A stretch of 64,000 bases of DNA, from assembly GCF_900115465.1 (NCBI RefSeq), contig NZ_FOWN01000001.1, positions 1 to 64,000 on the forward strand, in the 5' to 3' direction. The DNA comes from Halolactibacillus alkaliphilus (GTDB lineage Bacteria; Bacillota; Bacilli; Bacillales; Amphibacillaceae). The stretch's first letter is position 1; the number at the start of each line of letters is the position of its first letter. A program made the position numbers and the translations under genes. Below, piece by piece: positions 13,321-22,454 of this stretch. The notes under the pieces were generated by a model. It did not search any database. It saw only the letters and a program-made list of their open reading frames with translations, and was not told the DNA's origin.

Positions 13321-13420
13321 GTACTTGAAAAATTGAAAAATGATAATAGAACGTTGATTTTCAAGTTATTAAAGAAGATGAAAATAATGAATGTACTAAA
13401 AGTACTAACATAAAAAAGTG

Positions 13421-13460
13421 GCTATACGTCTCATACGTAGGGGATAGACGTTTTTTTTTT
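13421..13460 (+). terminator. Terminator between oriC and rpmH
   Basis: A hairpin with ACGTCT (13426) and AGACGT (13446) ends in a run of ten T's. No recognised gene precedes it on the plus strand, so it may protect the rpmH promoters from origin-side transcripts or end a small RNA from oriC. Confidence 0.7.
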
Positions 13461-13480
13461 AATAAATCTTTAAAAAGTAC

Positions 13481-13509
13481 GTGACAATAAGAAAAAAATA
13501 AGCTATTAT
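13481..13509 (+). promoter_or_regulatory. Upstream rpmH promoter candidate
   Basis: GTGACA, 17-base spacer, TATTAT. First of two tandem sigma-A-like promoters. Confidence 0.55.
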
Positions 13510-13542
13510 AGTACATTGTAGAGTAAACACTAGGAATAATAA

Positions 13543-13572
13543 TTGACAGGCATGTCTCGTATTATTTATAAT
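13543..13572 (+). promoter_or_regulatory. rpmH promoter
   Basis: TTGACA, 18-base spacer, TATAAT: consensus hexamers 57 bases before the rpmH start, consistent with strong ribosomal-protein expression. Confidence 0.8.
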
Positions 13573-13628
13573 ATATAAGGCTGTCTAATAGATGAATGTT
13601 AGAAATTCCTCAGGGAGGTGTAGTATAA

Positions 13629-13763
13629 ATGAAACGCACATTTCAACCAAACAATCGTAAGCGTAAAAAAGTTCACGGCTTCCGTAAGCGTATGAGCACG
13701 AAAAATGGACGTCTTGTACTTAAACGTCGTCGTAGCAAAGGTAGAAAAGTATTATCAGCATAG
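13629..13763 (+). CDS. rpmH: 50S ribosomal protein L34
   Basis: A 44-residue very basic protein of the large subunit. It begins [19 protein letters not shown] and ends [12 protein letters not shown], the standard L34 sequence and length. The SD is GGGAGGTG. It is the first gene of the right arm, behind two tandem promoters and followed at once by a terminator, so most transcripts probably end before rnpA. Confidence 0.98.
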   Translation: MKRTFQPNNRKRKKVHGFRKRMSTKNGRLVLKRRRSKGRKVLSA

Positions 13764-13793
13764 GCCACTGACTAACGACAGTGGTCTTTTTTT
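13763..13793 (+). terminator. rpmH terminator
   Basis: GGCCACTG pairs with CAGTGGTC and is followed by seven T's, starting at the rpmH stop codon. Confidence 0.9.
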
Positions 13794-13817
13794 CACGTTA
13801 AGTGAGGAAAAGATGTT

Positions 13818-13876
13818 GGGATGAGTGGCTCATGTGACTCTGGTAAACAGAATCATGAGGTGATCATCCCATTTTT
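13818..13876 (+). terminator. Second hairpin between rpmH and rnpA
   Basis: GGGATGA at 13818 pairs with TCATCCC at 13864, with an inner TCATG-A stem, and is followed by ATTTTT. It may be a second terminator or part of the inserted element that follows. Confidence 0.5.
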
Positions 13877-13917
13877 AATAGTATAGAAATGAAGCGGTTA
13901 ACATGCGTTATTTTTTT

Positions 13918-14036
13918 GGGAGAGAAGATGCCTTTCTCAAGTGCTTAGACACTAGTTGGGGCAGTTTAATTATATTTATCCCAGAATTTCGTCGAAGGAA
14001 ATCCACTGCTTTAGCTGTGGGAGCAGTCAGCTGTCT
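13918..14036 (+). repeat. Dispersed hairpin repeat, copy B, with a possible right end (MITE-like)
   Basis: Starts GGGAGAGAAGATGCCTTTCT, followed by an AGTG/CACT hairpin and TTGGGGCAGTTTAAT, related to copies at 387, 31935 and 60401. About 30 bases on, ATCCACTGCTTTAGCTGTGG and GGAGCAGTCAG resemble the CTTTAG-loop hairpin at the right ends of many IS200/IS605 elements. The 120-base unit carries no gene, so it looks like a miniature non-coding derivative inserted in the rpmH-rnpA gap, which is usually shorter in Bacillaceae. The rest of this 318-base gap holds the two terminators. Confidence 0.55.
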
Positions 14037-14081
14037 CATTGAATTGATATATGACCGGTAAGCAGATAGGGGGAGAAGAAG

Positions 14082-14456
14082 ATGAAGAAAGCATATCGAC
14101 TGAAATCAAATGATGATTTTCAACAAGTATTTAAAAGAGGGACGTCGTTTGCCAATCGTCAGCTCGTTCTCTATTACTTACCTAAACAAGATCAAACACA
14201 TTTCCGTATTGGGCTATCTGTTTCTAAAAAAGTTGGTAATGCGGTTGTAAGAAATCGCATCAAACGTTACTTAAGACAAGCGTTTCATGAACTGGACCAA
14301 GACGTGAAACAAGCGTATGATTTTGTGATTATTGCGCGTGTACCGACGAAAGATTTGAATTTTCATGAGATGAAGAAAAGTCTGACTCATGTATTGTTTA
14401 AATCAAAACTTTTTAAGCAGGTGACAAACAAGAACGTATCACATGATTCTAATTGA
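14082..14456 (+). CDS. rnpA: Ribonuclease P protein component
   Basis: The protein subunit of RNase P, which helps the RNA subunit bind and cleave pre-tRNA 5' leaders. The 124 residues include the N-terminal [14 protein letters not shown], the basic RNR helix [15 protein letters not shown] and DFVIIARVP. The SD is GGGGGAG. It sits between rpmH and yidC, as in nearly all bacteria. Confidence 0.97.
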   Translation: MKKAYRLKSNDDFQQVFKRGTSFANRQLVLYYLPKQDQTHFRIGLSVSKKVGNAVVRNRIKRYLRQAFHELDQDVKQAYDFVIIARVPTKDLNFHEMKKSLTHVLFKSKLFKQVTNKNVSHDSN

Positions 14457-14528
14457 ACGATCATCAACAATTTATGTGATGGATATGATACATGTAGAGG
14501 CTTTTGTCTGTTTATATGGGAGTTTTTT

Positions 14529-14546
14529 AAAAAGCTTGGGCTTTTT
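14529..14546 (+). terminator. Short hairpin before yidC
   Basis: AAAAAGC-ttgg-GCTTTTT, a short GC-poor stem with a T-run. It would at most partly separate rnpA from yidC. Confidence 0.45.
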
Positions 14547-14626
14547 CTAGTATTCCCGTAAAGATAATGATAAAATAACTTATGAGTTTCACATATATGA
14601 ATGAATATATGTTAAGGAGGAAGAAC

Positions 14627-15403
14627 ATGCGTAAAAAGGTCTTTTTGTTAGTGGCCTTAATTGGTTTAGTTTTATTATTGTCAGGGTGTGGAGATATTAA
14701 CGCACCAATTACCGCAGAAAGTAATGGGATTTGGGATGAATATTTTGTCTATCCGTTATCTTGGCTTATTACATCAACTGCGAATTTATTTAGTGGTAGT
14801 TTTGGTTGGGCGATTGTCGTTGTAACCCTTGTTATTCGTTTAGTTCTCGTTCCACTTAACGTGAAACAATTAAAAAGCTCAAAAGCGATGCAAGAAGTAC
14901 AACCTGAGTTAAATAAAATCAAAGAAAAATACAGCTCAAAAGATGCGCAAACACAACAAAAATTACAAGAAGAAACAATGAAGTTATTTAAAGAGTACAA
15001 TGTTAATCCAATGGCAGGGTGTTTACCGATGCTCGTTCAAATGCCGATTTTAATTGGATTATACCATGCGATTATGCGGACACCAGGTTTACAAGATGGA
15101 AGTTTCTTATGGTTTGAGTTATCACAGCCTGATCCATTTTTCATTTTACCTATTGTCGCAGCAGGTGCAACGTTCTTACAACAAAAGTTAACGATGGCAG
15201 GCACAAATATGACGCAAAATGCAGGGAACCCACAAATGACGATGATGCTTTACATGATGCCAATCATGATTGGTGTTATGTCAATGTTCTTCCCAGCTGC
15301 CCTTGCTTTATACTGGGTTGTTGGTAACGTCTTTATGGTACTGCAAACGATTTTTATTCGTAAGCCATTTAAATTCCAGCAAACTTCGGGAGGAAATAAC
15401 TAG
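14627..15403 (+). CDS. yidC: Membrane protein insertase YidC (SpoIIIJ type)
   Basis: YidC inserts and folds membrane proteins, alone or with SecYEG. The 258-residue precursor is a lipoprotein: [13 protein letters not shown], then the lipobox LLLSGC. Five membrane segments follow, with the conserved Arg in [11 protein letters not shown], the cytoplasmic coiled stretch (about 85-125) and the [11 protein letters not shown] segment. The start at 14627 is chosen over an ATG 15 codons upstream because AAGGAGG precedes it and it gives a proper signal peptide. The stop overlaps the jag start. Confidence 0.96.
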   Translation: MRKKVFLLVALIGLVLLLSGCGDINAPITAESNGIWDEYFVYPLSWLITSTANLFSGSFGWAIVVVTLVIRLVLVPLNVKQLKSSKAMQEVQPELNKIKEKYSSKDAQTQQKLQEETMKLFKEYNVNPMAGCLPMLVQMPILIGLYHAIMRTPGLQDGSFLWFELSQPDPFFILPIVAAGATFLQQKLTMAGTNMTQNAGNPQMTMMLYMMPIMIGVMSMFFPAALALYWVVGNVFMVLQTIFIRKPFKFQQTSGGNN

Positions 15404-16026
15404 TGAAACAGGTAACTGCTTCTGGACAAACAGTCAAAGATGCGGTCCAATCAGCGTTAGTGCAACTTAACACCTCAGAGGACCAAGTTGATATTGAAGT
15501 TATTGAAGAAGGTAAAAAAGGGATGTTAGGCTTGTTTGGATCAAAACGTGCGATTGTCAAAGTGACAGTCAAAGAGAATCCAATTGAACAAGCCGCGCTT
15601 TACTTAAAAGAGATTGCACAAGCTTTTTCTGCTGATGTTGTTGTCACGACAACGTTAGAAAATCAATCCGTTACATTTGAGTTATCTGGTGAGAAAATTG
15701 CGATGATTATCGGCAAACGCGGCCAAACATTAAATGCTTTACAACATATTGTACAGGTTATGTTAAATCGCCAATCAGCAATACGCTATCGTGTGGTTGT
15801 TGATGCTGAAGAGTATCGCTCACGTCGCAAGGCTACATTAGAGCAATTAGCGACGCGTCTTGCAGATAAAGCAATAAAAACAAAAAAATCAGTTACATTA
15901 GAACCAATGCCATCTTATGAACGTAAGGTCATTCATAGTGCGCTTCAACAACTACCAGGTGTTGAAACTTTTTCAGATGGTCAAGAGCCTAATCGCCACG
16001 TTGTGATTAAGCCAGTAAAAAAATAA
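15403..16026 (+). CDS. jag: Jag/KhpB, RNA-binding protein with Jag-N, KH and R3H domains
   Basis: A 207-residue protein with an N-terminal Jag domain (about 1-50, with EEGKKGMLGLFGSKRAIVKV), a KH domain holding the GKRGQTLNALQ loop (about 107-117), and a C-terminal R3H domain with MPSYERKVIHSAL. Homologues bind RNA and affect cell division and elongation. It starts with GTG overlapping the yidC stop (TAGTG) behind CGGGAGG, so the two are translationally coupled. A strong terminator follows. Confidence 0.95.
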   Translation: MKQVTASGQTVKDAVQSALVQLNTSEDQVDIEVIEEGKKGMLGLFGSKRAIVKVTVKENPIEQAALYLKEIAQAFSADVVVTTTLENQSVTFELSGEKIAMIIGKRGQTLNALQHIVQVMLNRQSAIRYRVVVDAEEYRSRRKATLEQLATRLADKAIKTKKSVTLEPMPSYERKVIHSALQQLPGVETFSDGQEPNRHVVIKPVKK

Positions 16027-16062
16027 GCTGAAATTTATCGAGTTGAAATATACTCAAAACTA

Positions 16063-16109
16063 CAGGCAGGATGTCGCTATAAAGGTGACATCCTGCCTGT
16101 TTTAATTTT
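16063..16109 (+). terminator. Terminator after jag
   Basis: CAGGCAGGATGTC pairs with GACATCCTGCCTG and is followed by TTTTAATTTT. It closes the rnpA-yidC-jag unit. Confidence 0.92.
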
Positions 16110-16197
16110 CGTAGAATAGTTGTAAATTTTACTAACTTAGCCAACATATAAAGGGCGTATGAAGCCTAACCGATGAGCGACGTTGAGATCTCTTACT

Positions 16198-16866
16198 TTA
16201 AAATCCACGTTGCTGTCCTTCAAAAGGCGGTGCCTTTCCTTGTTCAAACTCTTCTACACTCGGACCTTGTCGGTTTCTTAATGTCTTAACACCGACAACA
16301 TAGCTGCCAATTAACATCATAATCGTCATGGGTGTACCAAGGACAGTATTGAAGAAGAAATAGTTGGAGAACTGATTGGTAAAATATAAGTAGCCTTGTA
16401 AAATTAAACGAAACAAAAAGTAAGTCCCCCAAATGATTGTTGCGTACTGATAAGCAGGAGAGATATCATCTCGCTTGTACCATTCAAGAGGCCAACCTCG
16501 AGTTAAGTGGCTTAATAGAGCTGCAATGGGACGTTTAACTAACAGTGAGACAAAACAGACAAGGACGATAAAACCTGTTGAAATAAGGCTCGGTAAATAA
16601 AAGTTAATCGCATCACCAGAAAGTAAACTCAGTCCAATGGAAATAATGACACCAATAACCCCAACAAAGGCATATTTTCCAGTGTCTTTTTTTATTTTTC
16701 GATAAATGATTAAACCAATTAAATAAATAAAAGTTATAATACTTGCTACTTCGAGTGTAAACCACTGGATTATTAGAAAAAAGAGAACAGGTGGAATCAG
16801 CGCATCAATCGTTTTCTTTTCAAAGACTAGTTGTAGCTGCTCTTTCCATTCTTGTAGGCGATTCAT
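16198..16866 (-). CDS. DUF3159-like membrane protein
   Basis: A 222-residue integral membrane protein with five or six hydrophobic segments. A conserved-looking loop, LTRGWPLEWYKRDDISPAYQ, followed by a YATIIWGTYFLFRLILQ helix, resembles the DUF3159 family, whose function is unknown to me. The C-terminal 25 residues are polar and probably cytoplasmic. Its ATG overlaps the stop of the upstream DUF1475 gene (ATGA), so the pair forms one unit on the strand opposite its surroundings. It lies in a block inserted between jag and mnmE. Confidence 0.7.
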   Translation of the reverse strand: MNRLQEWKEQLQLVFEKKTIDALIPPVLFFLIIQWFTLEVASIITFIYLIGLIIYRKIKKDTGKYAFVGVIGVIISIGLSLLSGDAINFYLPSLISTGFIVLVCFVSLLVKRPIAALLSHLTRGWPLEWYKRDDISPAYQYATIIWGTYFLFRLILQGYLYFTNQFSNYFFFNTVLGTPMTIMMLIGSYVVGVKTLRNRQGPSVEEFEQGKAPPFEGQQRGF

Positions 16867-17198
16867 GATATCTTTCCTTTCTTACCATGAAAGATATAAT
16901 CCCAGTCACCATCTGATGTATAGAGCGCAATTAAAATATAAATACAGGCGGTAAAAAAGCCAAGAATCATCATAGCTAAGACCCAGATAAATATGGAAAT
17001 TTTTGATGATTCTCGGTAAACAATCCATAAAGAAAATAGTACAAATCCAACATATAAGTCAATCAGTGACATAACTCCCCATGGATTTTCAAAAAGTGCT
17101 GCGCCATCTATGAAAAAGTCACCATTGATGAAGCCATTTAGTAAACCAGCGGACATAGCCAGTAAGCCAAGCCAAGTAATGATTTTTGCGTATTTCAT
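16863..17198 (-). CDS. DUF1475 family membrane protein
   Basis: A 111-residue protein with three hydrophobic segments, starting MKYAKIITWLGLLAMSAG and containing the family-like core NPWGVMSLIDLYVGF, FSLWIVYRE and MILGFFTACIYILIAL. Members are small membrane proteins without a known role. The start at 17198 has GAGGGGGAA upstream; the open frame extends 31 codons further but has no SD. It overlaps the DUF3159-like gene by four bases. Confidence 0.8.
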   Translation of the reverse strand: MKYAKIITWLGLLAMSAGLLNGFINGDFFIDGAALFENPWGVMSLIDLYVGFVLFSLWIVYRESSKISIFIWVLAMMILGFFTACIYILIALYTSDGDWDYIFHGKKGKIS

Positions 17199-17260
17199 CG
17201 AACATTCCCCCTCAAACGTATTATTTCTTCTATATACCCTTTTTTTATACTTCTTAATTA

Positions 17261-17301
17261 AAAAACCTCCACATTTGTCGTTTAGACCCATGTGGAGGTA
17301 T
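17261..17301 (-). terminator. Terminator after the chemoreceptor gene
   Basis: On the minus strand CCTCCACAT and ATGTGGAGG form a stem followed by TTTTTT. Confidence 0.85.
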
Positions 17302-17305
17302 GGAA

Positions 17306-18580
17306 TTAATCATCCAGTAATGCTTCTGTTTGAAAGAGCTCTTTTAGTTTAAAGATATCTTCTCGAATGGTTTTTAAAGCTGTTATCTCATCAATTAATT
17401 GATCTTGTGTGTTTAAAATATCAGTTGTTGTTTCTTCAGATTTATGTGTAGCGTCCGTCATTGCGGTCGCGATTTCTTGGCTAGATGATTGAATGGTTGT
17501 TGCTTTTTGGGCAACATCATGGATTGTTGTCACAGTTTTTTGGATGTGATCAGTAAAATACGAAAATTCTTTATTAATTGCTAATATTTTTTCTGATTCA
17601 TCATCAATTGTATTTGCTTGTTGATCAGTTTTTTCTGTAAAGGCATGGACATTCGCTAAGATACTTTGAACTGTATCATTGACACTGGATGTTGCATCAA
17701 CCGAACGCTCTGCCAGTTTTCTAACTTCGTCAGCAACAATGGTAAACCCTTTTCCGTGTTCACCAGCACGTGCCGCTTCGATCGAGGCATTAAGTGCAAG
17801 TAAATTCGTTTGTTCAGCAATATCATTAATCAGTTCAACGATATCTTGAATCCTTTCAATTTCAGCTGTCAACGTATGTACAAGAACTTTTGTTTCACTT
17901 GCTTCTTTCGCAATGCGGCGCATAGCGCTAGAAGAAGCCGTCACTTGTTTACTCCCTTTAGTTGTTTGAGTTTTCATCTGTTGAAAATCAGTATTTACTG
18001 CTAATAATGTATCAGTAATATGTGCAAAATGCTGTTTCATTTCGTCAGTCAGTGCTGTGGTTTCTTCGAATGTACTCAGTTGATCAGTTGTTGTCGTAGA
18101 TACTTTATCGAAGGATTTGCCGAGTGATTCAATATTTGTTGTTAGTGTATCAAGGTCAGAAGCAAGAGTCGCTGTTTTTGTTTCAATACCATTGATTTCT
18201 CTTTGCTTTTGTTGTTCAGCTTGATTAATCGTGTTAAATAAGTGATTAAGACGATCAGCCAAGCGACCAATTTCATTAAAATTCTTTGAATGAATCCTTA
18301 CGGTTTGATCACCTTGTTCAAATTGATAAATCTTTTTTTCCATGTGTTGAATAGGGCGAATAATGTAATAGTTCAAAAAAACGGCAATGAGAATGGTCGC
18401 TAAAATGATATTCATAAAACTTGATAAGAAGGTACCGACAATACCTAAATTAATCCCCGTCATTTCAATTAAATACAACATAAAAGTTGATAGTGTGGTA
18501 TTAATAAGTAACACCGTTACTAAAATAAGAATTGCATGGGTTTTAATACTTTTCCATAAAGCTATTTTTTTGTATGACAT
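17306..18580 (-). CDS. Methyl-accepting chemotaxis-type signalling protein
   Basis: A 424-residue transducer. Two closely spaced membrane helices (about 12-34 and 45-68) leave almost no extracellular sensor domain. A HAMP segment follows, then a long coiled coil with the hairpin tip [20 protein letters not shown] and [16 protein letters not shown], which binds CheA/CheW in this family. The usual ligand-binding domain is missing, so it may sense a membrane or internal signal; that is inference. No che or flagellar genes are in the window. The ATG at 18580 follows AGGAACATTT after a weak SD. Confidence 0.93.
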   Translation of the reverse strand: MSYKKIALWKSIKTHAILILVTVLLINTTLSTFMLYLIEMTGINLGIVGTFLSSFMNIILATILIAVFLNYYIIRPIQHMEKKIYQFEQGDQTVRIHSKNFNEIGRLADRLNHLFNTINQAEQQKQREINGIETKTATLASDLDTLTTNIESLGKSFDKVSTTTTDQLSTFEETTALTDEMKQHFAHITDTLLAVNTDFQQMKTQTTKGSKQVTASSSAMRRIAKEASETKVLVHTLTAEIERIQDIVELINDIAEQTNLLALNASIEAARAGEHGKGFTIVADEVRKLAERSVDATSSVNDTVQSILANVHAFTEKTDQQANTIDDESEKILAINKEFSYFTDHIQKTVTTIHDVAQKATTIQSSSQEIATAMTDATHKSEETTTDILNTQDQLIDEITALKTIREDIFKLKELFQTEALLDD

Positions 18581-18980
18581 AAATGTTCCTCCGAAATGTA
18601 TAGTTTTTGTACAAATTTAATCCTGCCCGATTATAGCATAAAATGCAAGTCATAAGTCTGTATCCTTAAAAATTCCGTAATTACCTATCAATTGTCAAGC
18701 TTTTAAGAATAGTGTTAAAAAATAGTCCTACTTTTATGAGCGAGTATAGATCTTTATCGATTTCCTTATCTAGTCCATCTATTATATACTAGCGTCCTAC
18801 GTTATAAACGTAACGATATGATTTCTAAAATAGTCTACGTATTATAGGTGCTGACATGCATAAGTCTATTAAGCTGTGTATAATAAATATACTTACAATT
18901 ATTATTTAGTATTTTTAGTATTGTTAAGGACTAAATGGTAGCTTCTACATAAATTATTAAGTTGAATGGGGACACTTTCT
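18581..18980. other. 400-base divergent gap between chemoreceptor and GGDEF genes
   Basis: AT-rich, no ORF worth calling and no strong terminator. It must contain the two divergent promoters; a TATAAT at 18879 is a possible -10 for the GGDEF gene but I see no matching -35 at the normal distance. Confidence 0.4.
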
Positions 18981-20897
18981 ATGCCACAACTTTCAAAAAG
19001 ACATGATATTCTAGTTATTAGTCTAGGACTTACAACCCTATATTTTTTATGGGTATCCTTGTTTGCTGATCATTACGTCCTGCGAACATTTGGTAGTAAT
19101 ATTTTTTCTATTATTAGTATAGTCGTTGCTTTTTTATGGCTCGTTCCATCGATTAAATTAACAACATCAGACCGAGCGTTATGGTGTTGGTTGTTATTTG
19201 GAACAGGGAGTATTTTAATTGCAGAGATCATTTGGTTTACCTATGAATCTATCTTCAAAATTAACGTGCCTTATCCAGGGCTACATGATGTATTTTATTT
19301 GCTTCAGCTTTTTGGTTATTTGATGGCTGTTGGCTATAAGGTTGTTCACCCAGATAGAAAATATAGTTTGATTAAGTTTCTCTTGGATTTATCAATGATT
19401 ATGGTGGTGTTGATTAGTCTTGCGTGGTATTTTTTAATTGAACCCCTTGTTTTTGATGGGGAAATACGTTTATTTGAAATTATTGTATCTGTTATTTATC
19501 CAGTAGGTGATGTCTTATTGCTGTTTGGTCTTTTGATGATCTATTATGTTTCTTCCTACCTCCATTTAAATAAAGCGCTAAGGCTATTATTAATTGGTGT
19601 AGCTATTCAAATTATAGCGGATGTCAGTTACTTATATATGATGATTCACTATAGCTATGACTCAGGGAGTTGGATCGATCCGTTATTTAGTCTTGCGGTT
19701 ATGCTAATTGCCGGAAGTTTTTACTATAGGGACGATGTTTATACACGTGCTACGGATACATACCGTAAAAAGCGGATTCGTCATTATATTTTACCTTATG
19801 TGAATGTTTTTCTTCTCCTTATATTATTAGTGATTGATGAAAGAAAAGATACAGTATTATTGATGGGGGCAATGGTAACATTTATCTTAGTTGTTGCCCG
19901 TCAAATATTTGTAATACTAGAAAACCATTATCTTGTACAAGCATATGAAAAAAAGACCATTGATTTAGCTATCAGTGAACAGCGTTATAAATCACTGTTT
20001 CATTACCATCCAGACGCGGTGTTTTCTATTGATTCAGAAGGTTATTTTACTAGCGTCAATGATGTGACATGTCAATGGTTTAAACGATCCAAAGAGGAGC
20101 TGATTGGGACTTATAGTCTAGTAGTCCTTAAAAACTCAGACCGTGATCAACTCATTGCGGACAAACTAAAACTCTATCAAGGAGAAACGAAACGTTATCA
20201 GTGTCAACTTGAATCAGCCGCTGATCATCGAATCATTCAACTAACGGTCATCCCAATTTTAGTTGAGGAGATTTTTACAGGGATGTTTGGTATTGGTAAG
20301 GATATAACAGCGGAAATTAAAGAACAAAAGCAAGTTAAAAAACTAGCATATTATGATAGTTTAACAGGATTAAAAAATCGAAGTGCATTTCACTATGACT
20401 TAAACCACGGGTTATTAAATCATCGAGAGCGCCCTTTTTATATCGGTTTTCTAGATTTAGATAACTTTAAGGCAATCAATGATACACTAGGTCATCATAT
20501 AGGTGACAGGTTACTCATTGATATTGCTCAAAGATTAAAACTGACCATTAAATCTTACGACCAAGATGCTGTCATTGCGCGATTAGGAGGAGATGAGTTT
20601 ACCTTCATTGTTCATGCGTCATCAGAAGATGTGATGCAACAGTTAGCACAACAATTGGTTAATGTTGTTGAAACACCAGTTATAATAAAAGAGACGACGG
20701 TATTTACCTCTCCATCGATTGGTATTAGCCATTATCCAACCAATGGCGATACGTTAGAGGAGTTGATTCAACAAGCGGATAAAGCGATGTATCATGTGAA
20801 ATCATCAAGTAAATGTGGGTATAAATTTGCGAAGGATCTATCTGTGAATAACACCCTAAAGATAAATGAAAAACACCCTGTGTATAACAGGTGCTGA
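18981..20897 (+). CDS. Membrane PAS-GGDEF diguanylate cyclase
   Basis: About 638 residues. The first 320 hold around eight hydrophobic segments of a MASE-like sensor region; a PAS domain (about 332-445, starting SEQRYKSLFHYHPDAVFSI) and a GGDEF domain (about 455-612) follow. The active-site loop ARLGGDEF (about 534-541) is canonical, with LDLDNFKAINDTLGH, so synthesis of cyclic di-GMP from two GTP is expected. The RxxD inhibitory site before the loop is not present (YDQDAVIAR), so product feedback is probably absent. The ATG at 18981 follows GGGGA; an ATG five codons upstream has no SD. It is divergent from the chemoreceptor gene. Confidence 0.93.
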   Translation: MPQLSKRHDILVISLGLTTLYFLWVSLFADHYVLRTFGSNIFSIISIVVAFLWLVPSIKLTTSDRALWCWLLFGTGSILIAEIIWFTYESIFKINVPYPGLHDVFYLLQLFGYLMAVGYKVVHPDRKYSLIKFLLDLSMIMVVLISLAWYFLIEPLVFDGEIRLFEIIVSVIYPVGDVLLLFGLLMIYYVSSYLHLNKALRLLLIGVAIQIIADVSYLYMMIHYSYDSGSWIDPLFSLAVMLIAGSFYYRDDVYTRATDTYRKKRIRHYILPYVNVFLLLILLVIDERKDTVLLMGAMVTFILVVARQIFVILENHYLVQAYEKKTIDLAISEQRYKSLFHYHPDAVFSIDSEGYFTSVNDVTCQWFKRSKEELIGTYSLVVLKNSDRDQLIADKLKLYQGETKRYQCQLESAADHRIIQLTVIPILVEEIFTGMFGIGKDITAEIKEQKQVKKLAYYDSLTGLKNRSAFHYDLNHGLLNHRERPFYIGFLDLDNFKAINDTLGHHIGDRLLIDIAQRLKLTIKSYDQDAVIARLGGDEFTFIVHASSEDVMQQLAQQLVNVVETPVIIKETTVFTSPSIGISHYPTNGDTLEELIQQADKAMYHVKSSSKCGYKFAKDLSVNNTLKINEKHPVYNRC

Positions 20898-20940
20898 AAT
20901 AGCCATACACTTATCCACAGTGGATAAGTGTATGGCTATT
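20898..20940. terminator. 43-base palindrome after GGDEF gene, containing a DnaA box
   Basis: Two 21-base arms are exact reverse complements around a single central A. The left arm contains a perfect DnaA box TTATCCACA (20911-20919) and the right arm a one-mismatch copy. ATTTTATTCTTTTTT follows, so it can act as a plus-strand terminator. As double-stranded DNA it would also present two facing DnaA sites. Confidence 0.8.
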
Positions 20941-21049
20941 ATTTTATTCTTTTTTATGATATTCTAATTAGTTAGTGATAAGTATTGATTAAGACATAAT
21001 GAGTTAGATTAAAATAGATGAAGAAAATATATGTAGTGGGGTGTAAAAA

Positions 21050-22429
21050 ATGATGGAATTAGATACAATTGCGGCAATATCAACGCCATTAGGTGAAGGA
21101 GCCATTGCGATTGTTCGCTTAAGCGGGGACAAAGCTTTAGCGATTGCGAATAAAATGTATCGAGGAAAAGACTTAACGGTAGTTGATAGTCATACGATTC
21201 ATTATGGCCGAATTGTCGAACCAGAAACAGAAGAAATGATAGAAGAAGTGATGGTAAGTGTCATGCGGGGTCCAAGGACATTTACCCGTGAAGATGTCGT
21301 TGAGATTAACTGTCATGGTGGATTAGCTTCTGTTAACCGTTTATTAACACTTGCGCTTTATCACGGGGCGCGACTAGCGGAACCAGGTGAGTTCACCAAA
21401 CGAGCTTTCCTTAATGGCCGAATTGATTTATCACAGGCAGAAGCGGTCATGGACCTGATCCGTGCGAAGACGGATAAAGCGATGCATGTAGCGGTTAGAC
21501 AATTAGATGGTAAATTATCGAAATTCATTACGCGATTACGTCAACAACTTATTGAAACGGTCGCGCATGTTGAAGTTAATATCGATTATCCAGAGTACGA
21601 TGATGTAGAAGAAATGACGCTCAACTTATTAAATGAACGGATTACGCTCGTCTCAGAAGAAATTACTAAATTACTTGCAATGGCAAGACAAGGTAAGATT
21701 TTACGTGAAGGCATTTCAACGGCGATTATTGGGCGACCAAATGTAGGGAAATCGTCACTTTTAAATGCACTCGTTCAAGAAAATAAGGCAATTGTCACTG
21801 ATATTCCAGGGACGACACGTGATATCATTGAAGAGTATGTGAATGTGCGTGGCGTGCCTTTGCGTCTTGTAGACACAGCAGGTATTAGAGAAACAGAGGA
21901 TTTGGTTGAAAAAATTGGTGTTGAACGCTCGCGTCAAGTATTAAATGAAGCGGATTTAATTTTACTTGTCCTTAATAATAATGAACCTCTGACAGATGAG
22001 GATCGTCAGCTATTAGAAATTGTTCAAGATATGGAAGTTATTGTATTGATCAATAAGACAGATTTAGATGCCACACTTGACCATGATGAGGTCAAGCGCC
22101 TGATTGATGGAAAACCAGTAGTCACAACCTCTCTGATTGAGGAGGAAGGTATTGATCAATTAGAAGAAGCAATTGCTGACACGTTCTTTACGGGAGGCAT
22201 TGAATCCAGTGATTTATCGTATGTATCAAATGCGCGTCATATTCAACTGCTTAATCAAGCAAAACAAAGCCTAGTTGAAGCGACTTTTGCGATTGAGAGT
22301 GAGATGCCACTTGATTTGATTCAAATAGATGTGACACGCGCTTGGGAACTACTCGGAGAAATTATTGGTGATACCGTTCAAGATAGTTTAATTGATCAGC
22401 TATTTTCACAATTCTGTTTAGGAAAGTAA
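21050..22429 (+). CDS. mnmE: tRNA uridine-5-carboxymethylaminomethyl GTPase MnmE
   Basis: With MnmG, MnmE modifies the wobble U34 of several tRNAs, using a methylene group from a folate. The 459-residue protein has the N-terminal folate-binding domain ([12 protein letters not shown]), a helical middle domain, an inserted Ras-like G domain with [14 protein letters not shown] and DIPGTTRD, and the C-terminal C-L-G-K motif carrying the catalytic cysteine. Two ATGs lie in tandem at the start behind GGGGTG. mnmG follows 25 bases on. Confidence 0.97.
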   Translation: MMELDTIAAISTPLGEGAIAIVRLSGDKALAIANKMYRGKDLTVVDSHTIHYGRIVEPETEEMIEEVMVSVMRGPRTFTREDVVEINCHGGLASVNRLLTLALYHGARLAEPGEFTKRAFLNGRIDLSQAEAVMDLIRAKTDKAMHVAVRQLDGKLSKFITRLRQQLIETVAHVEVNIDYPEYDDVEEMTLNLLNERITLVSEEITKLLAMARQGKILREGISTAIIGRPNVGKSSLLNALVQENKAIVTDIPGTTRDIIEEYVNVRGVPLRLVDTAGIRETEDLVEKIGVERSRQVLNEADLILLVLNNNEPLTDEDRQLLEIVQDMEVIVLINKTDLDATLDHDEVKRLIDGKPVVTTSLIEEEGIDQLEEAIADTFFTGGIESSDLSYVSNARHIQLLNQAKQSLVEATFAIESEMPLDLIQIDVTRAWELLGEIIGDTVQDSLIDQLFSQFCLGK

Positions 22430-22454
22430 TAAAACAAAGGGGATAAAGATAAAC

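Noticed and set aside
13219-13413. 64-codon ORF inside and after the DnaA-box cluster, ending just before a terminator
   Set aside because: No SD, lies over DnaA boxes, composition is that of random AT-rich DNA; kept only as a note with the orphan terminator.
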